Assembly: GCA_016708265.1 (NCBI GenBank)
Contig: JADJGA010000003.1
Location: forward strand, 310,001 to 374,000
Origin: Saprospiraceae bacterium
Lineage (GTDB): Bacteria > Bacteroidota > Bacteroidia > Chitinophagales > Saprospiraceae
Reading direction: 5' to 3'
Length of the DNA stretch: 64,000 nucleotides
Shown here: positions 9,156 to 18,720 of the stretch, piece after piece
Layout: every line of letters starts with the position of its first letter
Numbering within the stretch: position 1 is the stretch's first letter
Notes under the pieces: generated by a model
Databases searched by the model: none
The model's input: the letters and a program-made list of their open reading frames with translations, nothing else
Told to the model about the DNA's origin: nothing
Translations under genes and position numbers: made by a program

Positions 9156-9163
9156 CAAATATA
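9156..9163 (-). promoter_or_regulatory. -7 box upstream of the lipoprotein gene
   Basis: On the minus strand this reads TATATTTG, a perfect TAnnTTTG, 31 bases upstream of the start codon. I saw no clear -33 element at the standard distance. Confidence 0.45.
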
Positions 9164-9221
9164 AGTTAAATTTCAAATATGGTAATAAAAAATTAAAAAT
9201 ATTTTAAAAAAATTTAATTTA

Positions 9222-9842
9222 TTACCCAAAATCTTGTATCACTTCCTTAATTTCCGGAATCATGCTCTTCAAAATCTGTTCAACCCCGGCTTTTAATGTT
9301 ACAGTTGCTGACGAACAACTTGAACACGCACCATATAATCTTACAACCACAGATCCGTTTTCGTAAGATAAAAATTCAATTCCTCCTCCATCTTGCTCTA
9401 TCCATGGTTTAACATGCTGATCGATGATTTCAATTATTTTTTCCTTAACATCATCAATCTCACCACTATCTTTTTTCCTTTGCCACTCCTTCTCAAGCAT
9501 TTCCCTGTAGCCAACCTTCACAATTTCCTTTTCTGATATCAGATATTCTTTTATAAAATCCTTTATTTCATACATAATATCTCTCCAGCTGAAGTCCATT
9601 TGTTTATCAATGGAAATAAAGTTTTTATTAAATACCAGGCTCTGAATATAAGGTAACTGATACATCTCATTTGCCATTGGACTCCACTCTTCTGCAAAAG
9701 TCCTGTTAGAAAAATCAGCTATACCATCATATAGAATTTTGCTTGTAACAAATTTCAATGTATCAGGATTGGGAGTCTGTTCCGTATAAATTAAAACATT
9801 ACTCATTTTCTTAGGCTCCTCTTTCTTCATAAAATTGAACAT
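9222..9842 (-). CDS. NifU-family Fe-S scaffold protein (Nfu N- and C-terminal domains)
   Basis: 206 residues. The N-terminal Nfu domain includes YTEQTPNPDTLKF (from about residue 20). The C-terminal NifU domain includes HVKPWIEQDGGGIEF and the cluster-binding CSSC (in GACSSCSSATVTLK, about residue 173). Proteins of this type assemble or carry 4Fe-4S clusters to apo-proteins in the cytoplasm. The start may instead be ATG 9806 (MSNVLIYTEQ), since the first 12 residues are not typical of the family. The region upstream (9843-10079) is very AT-rich and holds no gene. Confidence 0.92.
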   Translation of the reverse strand: MFNFMKKEEPKKMSNVLIYTEQTPNPDTLKFVTSKILYDGIADFSNRTFAEEWSPMANEMYQLPYIQSLVFNKNFISIDKQMDFSWRDIMYEIKDFIKEYLISEKEIVKVGYREMLEKEWQRKKDSGEIDDVKEKIIEIIDQHVKPWIEQDGGGIEFLSYENGSVVVRLYGACSSCSSATVTLKAGVEQILKSMIPEIKEVIQDFG

Positions 9843-10079
9843 ACTGGAATTTTATATATTTTCCCTTTGTTGTGTATTAAAACAATACATATAACTCAAT
9901 TAATAAAAAATAGTTCCCGAAATGTATAAATTTTATTAAATAATTTATATTTTTGTTATTTGATAAAAATGGATAATTGAATATTAATGATTTATATATT
10001 TAAATTTATTTATTAATTAAATTTTCATGTTTTAAAAATTTAAGCACACAAATAATTTGAACTTCAATAATGAAAACAA

Positions 10080-11024
10080 ATGAAATTCAGAACTGAAATT
10101 TCTAAAATAATATATCCTTTTCATATACGGCACGGTGAAAAGATCATGTTGACAGGCTCCTGTTTCTCAGATAATATCGGAAAAAAACTGGAGTTTTTCG
10201 GCTTTGATGTATTGAGCAACCCTTTCGGTATAGTTTATAATCCTTTTTCTATAGCTGAACAATTGGAAAGACTATGTTCACAGCATATACCTGAAGAAGA
10301 AGAATATAAAAAAAGAAATGAACTATGGCATCACTTTGATTTTCACAGCTCCCTAAGTGGCACTGAGCTGAAGATTGTGATGGCAGACAATGCTAAACTG
10401 ATAAGTTCAAGCTTTAAATTCCTGTCCGAAACCAAGTTTTTATTTGTAACTTTGGGGACATCTATTGTCTACAGGATTAAAACCTCAAATAAATTAGTTG
10501 CCAACAATCACAAATATCCATCAGATTATTTCATTAAAGAATCATTAAGCCCTGAAGAAATTGTATCAAAACTATCAGATTGTTTCATGAAAATTCTCGA
10601 AATAAATCCGGGATTGAAGATCATTCTTAATATAAGTCCAGTCAGACATTTAAGAGATGGTTTGGTGGAAAATCAGAGATCGAAAGCTAAACTGTTAACT
10701 GCAGTCGAAAAAATAACTGACAATAAAAATGTTTTTTATTTTCCATCATATGAAATATTGATGGATGATCTGCGTGATTACAGATTTTACAGTGACGATC
10801 TTATTCATCCTTCACCTGTAGCAATTGAATATATCTGGGAGAAGTTTTCGGAAGCATTTTTCGAAAATGACACTTTAGGTATTAACCAAAAAGTGGAAAA
10901 GATCCGAAGATCCATACTTCACCGGCCATTATTTCCCGAAACAGAATCTTACAGTAAATTCATTGAAGAATTGAATTCAGAAATTCAAAAATTTAAAACT
11001 GCATATCCTTTTGTAAAAATATAA
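10080..11024 (+). CDS. GSCFA domain protein (SGNH-hydrolase-like)
   Basis: 314 residues. The N-terminal motif LTGSCFSDNIGKKL gives the GSCFA family its name (here GSCFS). SNPFGIVYNPFS follows, and near the C terminus is DDLIHPSP, equivalent to the Asp-x-x-His block of SGNH esterases. With the Ser of GSCFS this would complete a catalytic triad, which suggests an esterase or acyl-hydrolase, but no substrate is known to me. There is no signal peptide. An earlier ATG at 10070 is out of frame and quickly stops. The gene is monocistronic, 154 bases before argS. Confidence 0.85.
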   Translation: MKFRTEISKIIYPFHIRHGEKIMLTGSCFSDNIGKKLEFFGFDVLSNPFGIVYNPFSIAEQLERLCSQHIPEEEEYKKRNELWHHFDFHSSLSGTELKIVMADNAKLISSSFKFLSETKFLFVTLGTSIVYRIKTSNKLVANNHKYPSDYFIKESLSPEEIVSKLSDCFMKILEINPGLKIILNISPVRHLRDGLVENQRSKAKLLTAVEKITDNKNVFYFPSYEILMDDLRDYRFYSDDLIHPSPVAIEYIWEKFSEAFFENDTLGINQKVEKIRRSILHRPLFPETESYSKFIEELNSEIQKFKTAYPFVKI

Positions 11025-11149
11025 ATTCAAAACTCAGATGAATTTGATATTACATAAAAAGAACAGGGATATTTATCATTTACAGATATAATATTCAGAA
11101 ATTATCGCACTTAATGGAAATTTTATCCTATCAGCTTATTGATTTATAT

Positions 11150-11157
11150 TACTTTTG
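11150..11157 (+). promoter_or_regulatory. -7 box of argS
   Basis: TACTTTTG matches TAnnTTTG and lies 21 bases before ATG 11179. This argues against the in-frame TTG at 11155 as a start, because it would sit inside the box. No good -33 element was seen. Confidence 0.45.
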
Positions 11158-11178
11158 CACCTTTTTAACACTCAGAAT

Positions 11179-13022
11179 ATGACTAATCTGGAAAAACTTG
11201 AGGTTTTGATAATTGATTCTATTAAAAACCTCACTGGAAAATTAATTGAAAATAAGTCACTGACAATCTCTGCCACAAAAAAGGAATTTACTGGTGATTA
11301 TACCCTCCTGGTATTTCCATTTACTCCTTTGTTTGGAAAAAGTGCTGAAGAAACAGGCATTTTGATAGGAGAAGAATTAAAAAGAAACTCAGATTTCATA
11401 ACAGATTACAATGTTATAAAAGGATTCCTTAACTTTACACTGGATAATTCATACTGGAAGAGTTCACTTACAGGTATTTTAAATGATAAAAAATATGGCA
11501 GCGGAACACATCACAAAGAAAAAGTTATGGTTGAATTTTCTTCGCCGAATACAAATAAACCTCTGCATCTCGGACACATAAGAAACATCCTTCTTGGATG
11601 GTCAGTCAGCAAAATACTCAAATTTGCAGGATACGACGTGATCAAAACCCAAATTGTTAATGACCGGGGAATTGCGATATGCAAGAGTATGATTGCCTGG
11701 GAAAAATATGGAAGAAACGATACTCCCGAAAATCAAAAAATAAAAGGTGACTTATTTGTCGGAAACTACTACGTAATGTTCGATCAGAAACTCAATGAAG
11801 AATATATGTTGTGGCAGAACTCAGAGGAAGCAGAAAATATTTTTAATTCCCAGACCGAAGTGCCGGACAAGGAGTTATTTTTTAAGAAATATAAAAATGA
11901 GTATTTTAATAAATTCAGCCCGTTAGGAAGCGAAGCAAGAGATTTACTGCTCAGCTGGGAGAAAAAGACAAAAATACTATTGAGTTGTGGCATAAAATGA
12001 ATACCTGGGTTCTGGGTGGTTTTGAACAAACTTACAGTAAACTGAATGTATATTTTGATAAAACCTATCATGAATCTGAAACCTACCTGCTGGGAAAAAA
12101 TATAGTTGATGAAGGTCTTGACAAATCAGTATTTTACAGGGAAGATGATGGTTCTGTCTGGATCGATCTTGAAGATGCCGGAATGGACAGGAAGATCATT
12201 CTCCGAAGTGATGGCACATCGGTATATATCACACAGGATATGGGAACAGCAGATCTCAGATATGAAGATTTCGGTACTGAAAAAATGATATATGTGGTCG
12301 GTAATGAACAGGATTATCATTTCAAGGTATTGTTCGAAGTGATGAAAAGGCTTGGCAGACCTTATGCCGGTGGACTTTATCATCTGTCTTACGGAATGGT
12401 GGAATTGCCTTCAGGCAAAATGAAATCGAGAGAGGGCACTGTAGTTGATGCAGACGACCTGATTGCTGAGGTGATAGCTGAAGCACGCAAGTCTGCAATA
12501 GAAAGAGGAGAAATAGAAGGTTTAAGTGAAAATGAGAAAAACGATATTTACACAAGGATCGGGATTGCAGCCCTGAAATACTTCATATTGAAAGTCAATC
12601 CTCAGAAAAAAATGGTATTCAATCCTGAAGAAAGTGTCGATATGCAGGGGCAGACCGGGCCATATATTCAGAACGCTTATGTAAGGATACAATCAATATT
12701 CAGAAAAGCAGGTATATCTCAGGATTTAGGTGATTTCAGGGGATATACTGAGATAAATGAATTTGAAAAAAATCTGATAGCATCACTTGAAGAATATCCT
12801 TCTGTTATTCAACAGGCAGCAGCAGAGTATTCTCCGGCATTGCTTGCCAATTACCTGTACGAACTTGCAAAAGGATACCACAAATTCTATGCAGAGGTTA
12901 AGGTTATCACTGCAGAAACAGAGGAAGGGAAGAGCTTCCGGATGGCACTAAGCAGAATGGTTGCTGACGTCCTTAAATCCGGGATGGAGCTTTTAGGTGT
13001 TGATATGCCGGATAGAATGTAG
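11179..13022 (+). CDS. argS: Arginyl-tRNA synthetase, interrupted by a frameshift
   Basis: Class I synthetase charging tRNA-Arg. Part one (11179 to stop at 12000) has the N-terminal additional domain and the HIGH-type motif in FSSPNTNKPLHLGHIRN. Part two (from the frame of 11985) has the KMSKS-equivalent GKMKSREG, the FNPEESVDMQGQTGPYIQ signature and an anticodon-binding helical domain ending in the usual LLGVDMPDRM. The two frames join at GAG AAA AAG AC (11959-11969). One extra A there, or a -1 slip, gives SWEKKDKNTIELWHKMNTW, as in other ArgRS, and a total of 614 residues. No other copy lies in the window, and the enzyme is essential, so the gene is probably functional with a sequence error, or frameshifted at AAA AAG. 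Confidence 0.92.
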
Positions 13023-13180
13023 AAGGTATGTTTTTGAAAGGTACGATTTACGATATATTATTAAAAACTATAATTTAAAATTAACGTTTCTCAATTAAGT
13101 ACTTTCAAAAAAATCACAGTTTTTAACATTATCCCAATTTGTTGTTGGACTTGCGATATACAATAAGAGTTTTTGAAAAG

Positions 13181-15736
13181 TTATAGTTTTAAACTAAACC
13201 CAAACTGATAAATAACTGTCTCCGGATAATTTTTATAATTCAATATACCCGGTTCAACAGCAGAAATACTTAGCATCTCCGGATCTATACCGTAGTTGTA
13301 TGAAAAGATGTATGGATTATTCAGAGTAATATACACCTCTAAAACTGATATTTTAAGTTTTTTGAAAGGTATTGTGTACTTAACTGTCACTTTGTCGATC
13401 TTTGTGTATCCACCTTTGAGTACTCCATAATCTGTATCTTTCCTAAGTGTATATATGTAATATGAAGGGATAGTCACTGTAAGGTTTTTTCCAACATTGT
13501 TATTGCCAAAATCACCTAAATATTCCAGATTCCTGATTTCAAACCCAAAAGCACTTTTCAATAAAAAAGATATCTCAAATCTTTTAAAATTCATTTTATT
13601 GAATACCCCAATAAAATATTTTGGAGTACCATTTCCGATTACACCATTTTTTGCTTTGTATTGGTCATCTGTTTTTTCTCCATCTTCAGTATAGTACAAT
13701 GGAGTGAACTTTTCAACATCTACAATATCTGCAAAACCGGCGTAGTAATATCCTTTAAAATTTCCGATTGGCACCTTTACATTTAACGGGTAGTAAGTTA
13801 AATGGTCAACATTTGATATCTGATGACTTTTATTGTAAGTAAAACAAAATTCCTGTGTTAATCTAAATTTTACTGTGTTAAATTTGCTCTGTAGCTTAAA
13901 CTCAAGTCCTGAATTATCAATATCAAATTGATAAAAACCTAATCCTGAAACAAAGAATGGTGTATTGAAAATCTTTTTATTATAAAATTTTAACTGTAAC
14001 CTCACCTTATTTTGTAAAATAGATGTTTCAATCCCAATATCTTTACTATTTCTGTACTCAGTTTCCCAAATGAAGATAGAATTTTTTCCTGAATCAGGTT
14101 CTCTTTTCATTGTATATGAACTTACAATATTCATACATGACATCCATTCCATATTTTTAAATAGTTTCTTCAATGAAATTGAAGCCCTGATATGAGGCTG
14201 ATAATTCATTGTGTCCTTATGATTATCGTATAGCCGAATAAAGTCGTTATGTAAACCAGCATTAAGTCCGAAAATATCCGAATAAAAATATGTGATATAT
14301 GCGTGAAGATTATTCATACTGAATTTCTTATGAATTACACCTTTTGCTAATCGTAATGTATTATCTGAATATCTTGTACTATCATAAACAGTTAGCTTAT
14401 CATCAGAATAAAATATCCTGTTAGATAAAACAATACTTATGTTATGTTTTTTAAAAGATTGAACGTATTTCAAAGCCAACAAAACGTTATTTTGTTTGTA
14501 ATCAATATCTTTATTAATTAATTGGCTATTAAATCTGAAAGGATCTGAACCTTCCTTGCTCGTTCCAAATAACTCGGTTATTTCAACTTTTTTCAGAATA
14601 GAATAGCCTGTAATGAAGGAAAGTCCCTTTAATAGTCTAAAATTTGCATTTAAAACCGCAAATTGAGTATTCGAACTTCTTTCATCAATAGCATCATTTA
14701 ATATTTCCAATGGATTTTGAAGTATATATTTTTTTGAAAGTGTATCAGCTGGATAGTAACCTGCCTGATCTTGATCTGGAACGGTAGGATTAAAAACTTC
14801 AGCATAGGATATAATATTGTGATCATAATAACTATCAACAAATACTACTGGATTGTAATTGATCTGGCTGTATTTTTTATTATTTGAGATCAAAGTAGCA
14901 TTTAATTTCAACCTCTCTTTGAACAGACTTTGACTGATTACCAGATGTCCGTTTAAAATCCTGCTCGAATTTTTCTTCAAAATACCATTGAAATCTTTGT
15001 ATGTAAGCATTATATTGAATGCACTATTTTTGATTCGCTTTCCGAAAGTCAGATTATGACTATGATTGAATTTTTGCTGTGAAAGCACTTCAAGCCAGTC
15101 AGTATCTCCGCCAAAATCATGGAGTTGTTCAATTTCACTTACAAATGTATATTCTTCAAATTTTTTCCAATATGCTATTCTTTCTCTAAACTGTTGTGCA
15201 TTTCTATAATATTTTTCTTTGTATGACTCGAAGTAGTTGTAGGCACTATATGTGATCCTAAGATTGCTATCAGGAGCTTCTTTTGAATTAATCATGAACA
15301 ATCCATCAGTGGAAGGATAAAAATTTTCAGCAGCACTGACCATATCAGGATACAGACTGATAGATTGAATATTTTCAGGCATAATGAAATCACAGGAGTT
15401 TACAGGTACACCATCTATGAAATATGAAGGATTTGATTCGCTTAGCAGAGAAGAAATTCCTCTGACCTGAAAGCTATAGTGAGGATTTGGGTCATTGGCA
15501 TTTACATTATTGTAAATAAATCCGGGCACCCTGCTTTGAACCAGGTCCAGAGGTGAAAAAATAATTCCTCCGTTGAAATCCTCTGATTCTATTTTATTAG
15601 CATGAAGAAATAAATCACTTAAGGTATTGTGAGTTTGATGGATTGTATCTATAAGTTTGATCATTTTCATTTTCAATGAATCCTGTGCTGATAGCGCTTC
15701 TGTAAGCAGTATTACCAGAAAAAGTATTTTTTTCAT
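13181..15736 (-). CDS. SusC/RagA-like TonB-dependent outer-membrane receptor without SusD partner
   Basis: 851 residues with a signal peptide (MKKILFLVILLTEALSAQ). There is no N-terminal carboxypeptidase-regulatory-like domain. The plug includes SPLDLVQSRVPGF (compare the SusC LxGRxPGV motif) and SYFIDGVPVNS. The rest is beta-barrel-like and ends in an aromatic-terminated strand, YQFGFSLKL. SusC proteins import large substrates with a SusD lipoprotein lid, but no SusD gene is adjacent: argS lies downstream on the other strand and glnS is divergent upstream. The substrate is unknown. It is rather short for SusC (usually about 1000), partly because the N-terminal domain is missing. Confidence 0.8.
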   Translation of the reverse strand: MKKILFLVILLTEALSAQDSLKMKMIKLIDTIHQTHNTLSDLFLHANKIESEDFNGGIIFSPLDLVQSRVPGFIYNNVNANDPNPHYSFQVRGISSLLSESNPSYFIDGVPVNSCDFIMPENIQSISLYPDMVSAAENFYPSTDGLFMINSKEAPDSNLRITYSAYNYFESYKEKYYRNAQQFRERIAYWKKFEEYTFVSEIEQLHDFGGDTDWLEVLSQQKFNHSHNLTFGKRIKNSAFNIMLTYKDFNGILKKNSSRILNGHLVISQSLFKERLKLNATLISNNKKYSQINYNPVVFVDSYYDHNIISYAEVFNPTVPDQDQAGYYPADTLSKKYILQNPLEILNDAIDERSSNTQFAVLNANFRLLKGLSFITGYSILKKVEITELFGTSKEGSDPFRFNSQLINKDIDYKQNNVLLALKYVQSFKKHNISIVLSNRIFYSDDKLTVYDSTRYSDNTLRLAKGVIHKKFSMNNLHAYITYFYSDIFGLNAGLHNDFIRLYDNHKDTMNYQPHIRASISLKKLFKNMEWMSCMNIVSSYTMKREPDSGKNSIFIWETEYRNSKDIGIETSILQNKVRLQLKFYNKKIFNTPFFVSGLGFYQFDIDNSGLEFKLQSKFNTVKFRLTQEFCFTYNKSHQISNVDHLTYYPLNVKVPIGNFKGYYYAGFADIVDVEKFTPLYYTEDGEKTDDQYKAKNGVIGNGTPKYFIGVFNKMNFKRFEISFLLKSAFGFEIRNLEYLGDFGNNNVGKNLTVTIPSYYIYTLRKDTDYGVLKGGYTKIDKVTVKYTIPFKKLKISVLEVYITLNNPYIFSYNYGIDPEMLSISAVEPGILNYKNYPETVIYQFGFSLKL

Positions 15737-15972
15737 AACTTTTAGTTTGATATTTTATCAGGTTATAAAAGTTTGTAACCAATAATTCTCAACACACATC
15801 AAATTAAGAAGAACAAACATATATAAAAAATCAAAATTTTTCATGAATTCCAGATAAAAAGAGAGTGAAATTTAATTTTTTAATGATTGAAAAAGACTTG
15901 AAAAATAAATTACCTTATCATAATACTCGAACAATTTTGCAAGTTTCAATTCAGAAATCTCAATTTAAATCT

Positions 15973-15980
15973 TACCTTTG
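15973..15980 (+). promoter_or_regulatory. -7 box of glnS
   Basis: TACCTTTG matches TAnnTTTG, 35 bases before ATG 16016. No convincing -33 element was found at 19 bases. Confidence 0.4.
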
Positions 15981-16015
15981 CTTTTTTTCAAAATGATGTA
16001 TTAATTTTTATAATA

Positions 16016-17684
16016 ATGAGTGAAGAACCAAAATCCCTGAATTTCATAGAACAAATTATTGAAGAAGATATAAATTCAGGAAAATATAAATCTATAGTTA
16101 CCCGATTTCCTCCCGAACCAAACGGTTATCTGCATATCGGTCATGCTAAATCCATAGTTCTTAATTTTGGGCTTGCTCAGAAGTTTGGTGGCACCACCAA
16201 TCTCAGATTCGATGATACAAATCCTGCAGTCGAAGAAGTTGAATATGTGGATTCCATCAAGGAAGATGTCAGGTGGCTCGGCTATGACTGGGATGACAGG
16301 GAATACTATGCTTCCGATTATTTTGATCAGCTTTATGAATATGCCATAGTACTTATAAAAAAAGGTTTGGCTTATGTTGATGACTCCACAGTCGATGAGA
16401 TAAAGGATGGCCGTGGAATTCCTACAGAACCGGGAACAGAAAGCAGATTCAGAAACAGGAGCGTTGAAGAAAATATCGATCTCTTTATAAGAATGAAAAA
16501 CGGAGAGTTTGAAGATGGCAGTAAGGTATTAAGGGCTAAAGTAGATATGTCATCACCCAATATGCACATGAGGGATTCTATCATGTACAGGATAAAACGT
16601 GCTGAGCATCACCGGACAGGAAATAAATGGATCATTTACCCGATGTATGATTTTGCGCACGGACAGTCAGATTCAATGGAAAAGATCACACACTCAATCT
16701 GTACTCTCGAATTTGAAATTCACAGACCATTATATAACTGGTACATTGAAAATCTCGAAATTTTCCCTTCACGACAAATTGAATTTGCAAGACTCAATCT
16801 CACATATACTATAATGAGTAAGAGGAAATTGCTCAAACTTGTTCAGGATGGCATCGTAAATGGATGGGATGATCCGCGAATGCATACAATATCTGGTCTG
16901 AGACGCAGAGGTTATACTCCGGATGCGATCAGGAATTTCTGTGAAAGGATCGGTGTTGCCAAGAGAGAATATAATCGATGTTTCTTTGCTCGAATTTTCT
17001 ATCAGGGAGCATCTCAATGCAATAGCTTTGCGAAGGATGGTAGTTCTCGATCCGGTGAAATTGGTAATTACTAATTATCCTGAAAATGAAACTGAATTAT
17101 TCGATGCCGAAAATAATCCCGAAGATCTGCAAACCGGAATCAGACAGATAAGTTTCAGCCGGGAGATATATATAGAAAGGGATGACTTCATGATCAATCC
17201 TCCAAAAGGATATTTCAGGTTGTCACCAGGCATAAGTGTAAGGTTGAAAAGTGCATATAAAGTCACCTGCGATGATTACAAACTGGACGATAATGGAAAT
17301 GTAGAAGAGATATACTGCACCTATCACCCTGCAAGCAAAAGTGGCGGTGAAGATACTTCAGGAATAAATGTAAAGACCACCATCCATTGGGTAAATATAG
17401 CTGATTCTGTAGCGGTAGAACTGAGATTGTATGACAGGCTGTTCAATGATGAGGCACCAGACAGCTATAAAGACCGTGATTTCATGGAGTTTCTGAATCC
17501 TGACTCTCTTACAGTCTTTAAAGGATTTGCAGAAAAAAGTATTACAAATGCAAAATTGGAAGATAAATTCCAGTTCCTGAGAATGGGTTATTTCACTCCG
17601 GATAAAGATTCAGCTGATGGCAAACTTGTTTTCAACAGAACTGTTACTTTAAAAGATGCATGGGCTAAAGCAAAGGGAAAGTGA
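16016..17684 (+). CDS. glnS: Glutaminyl-tRNA synthetase, interrupted by a frameshift
   Basis: Class I synthetase charging tRNA-Gln. The HIGH motif is in RFPPEPNGYLHIGHAKS (residues about 30-46) and the KMSKS equivalent is IMSKRKL (about 265-271). The C-terminal half has the two beta-barrels of the anticodon-binding domain (GYFRLSPGISVRLKSAY). The frame breaks near 16967-16970. Upstream reads IGVAKRE, and the continuation in the next frame reads NIIDVSLLEFSIREHLN. Restoring two bases (GAAAAT for GAAT) gives a 556-residue protein aligned without gap to the family. As an essential gene it is more likely a sequence error than a pseudogene. A 192-base low-complexity spacer follows before fabG. Confidence 0.92.
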
Positions 17685-17876
17685 AAAGTGAAAAATGAAA
17701 AAAGAAAAATGATCAGTAAACAGTGACCAGTGATTAATTTGCTTTGCGGCTTTGCGTGAGAATTTAAGTGAAAAGTGATTAGCCAGCAGTCTTCATTAGG
17801 CAGTTGATAACCATAAAACCAAATAACCACAAAACCAAACAACCATATTAACAATTAACAACTAACAATTAAAAAT
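17685..17876. other. Low-complexity word-repeat spacer
   Basis: The spacer is made of imperfectly repeated short words such as GTGAAAAGTGAAAAATG, AACCATAAAACCAAATAACCA and AACAATTAACAACTAACAATT, with TTTGCGGCTTTGCGTGAG in the middle. There is no coding potential or terminator. Similar text occurs at 18624-18720, 31239-31582 and 43625-43803. Confidence 0.6.
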
Positions 17877-18623
17877 ATGTCATTACTAAAAGGAAAAGTA
17901 GCTCTTATAACCGGAGCATCAAGAGGGATCGGAAAGGCAATTGCCCTCAAATTTGTACAGGAAGGAGCCGATGTGGCTTTCACCGATATCAGAAGAGATG
18001 AATTCATGGAAAAAACCGAGAAGGAGCTTCAGGCATTCGGCACCAGGGTGAAAGCTTATGAGTCCAATGCAGCTTCATTTGAAGCAAGCGAAGCCATTGT
18101 AAACCAGATAATTGAAGAATTTGGAAAAATCGATATTCTTGTAAATAATGCCGGAATCACAAGAGATAATCTTTTGATGAGGATGTCGGAACAGGAATGG
18201 GATATGGTTATGAATGTAAACCTGAAGTCTGTTTTCAACCTGACGAAACAGGTTATCAGACCTATGATGAAACAGCGATCAGGCAGCATTATCAATATCA
18301 GTTCTGTAGTTGGAGTATTTGGCAATGCAGGACAGTCCAATTATTCCGCTTCGAAAGCAGGGATCATCGGTTTCACAAAATCTATAGCCAAGGAACTCGG
18401 TTCAAGAAATATCAGAAGTAATGCTTTAGCACCTGGTTTTATTGAAACTGAGATGACACATGTATTGCCGGAAGATGTGAGAAAAGCATTTATGGAAGCA
18501 ATTCCCCTTAAAAGAATGGGGAGCCCGGAAGATGTTGCAAATGCAGCTTTATACCTTGCTTCTGACCTATCAACATATATTTCAGGTCAGGTACTTAGCG
18601 TTTGCGGAGCTTTGAATACTTAG
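17877..18623 (+). CDS. fabG: 3-oxoacyl-ACP reductase (FabG)
   Basis: 248 residues, a classical short-chain dehydrogenase of FabG size. NADP-binding TGASRGIG is at residues 12-19, NNAG near 90, the catalytic Ser of ISSVVG near 142, YSASKAG (Tyr155, Lys159), and the C-terminal SDLSTYISGQVLSVCGA typical of FabG. It reduces 3-oxoacyl-ACP to 3-hydroxyacyl-ACP in fatty-acid elongation. The final residues LSVCGALNT differ slightly from the common LxVDGG. No acyl carrier protein or other fab gene is adjacent, so a related oxidoreductase role cannot be excluded. Confidence 0.88.
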   Translation: MSLLKGKVALITGASRGIGKAIALKFVQEGADVAFTDIRRDEFMEKTEKELQAFGTRVKAYESNAASFEASEAIVNQIIEEFGKIDILVNNAGITRDNLLMRMSEQEWDMVMNVNLKSVFNLTKQVIRPMMKQRSGSIINISSVVGVFGNAGQSNYSASKAGIIGFTKSIAKELGSRNIRSNALAPGFIETEMTHVLPEDVRKAFMEAIPLKRMGSPEDVANAALYLASDLSTYISGQVLSVCGALNT

Positions 18624-18720
18624 GAAAGGTTGGAAGGTTGAAAGGTTGAAATGCCCCCTAAACTCTCTAAACCCATAAACCTCTTAAACCTTATAAACTC
18701 TTTAAACATAAAATTAAATC
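18624..18720. other. Low-complexity word-repeat spacer
   Basis: Begins with GGAAGGTTGAAAGGTTG and continues with a series of related words (AAACTCTCTAAAC, ATAAACCTCTTAAACC, TATAAACTCTTTAAAC). No gene is seen. It belongs to the same class as the spacer before fabG. Confidence 0.5.

Noticed and set aside
11155..11178. Alternative TTG start of argS
   Set aside because: The TTG lies in the -7 box TACTTTTG, so it would not be in the transcript.
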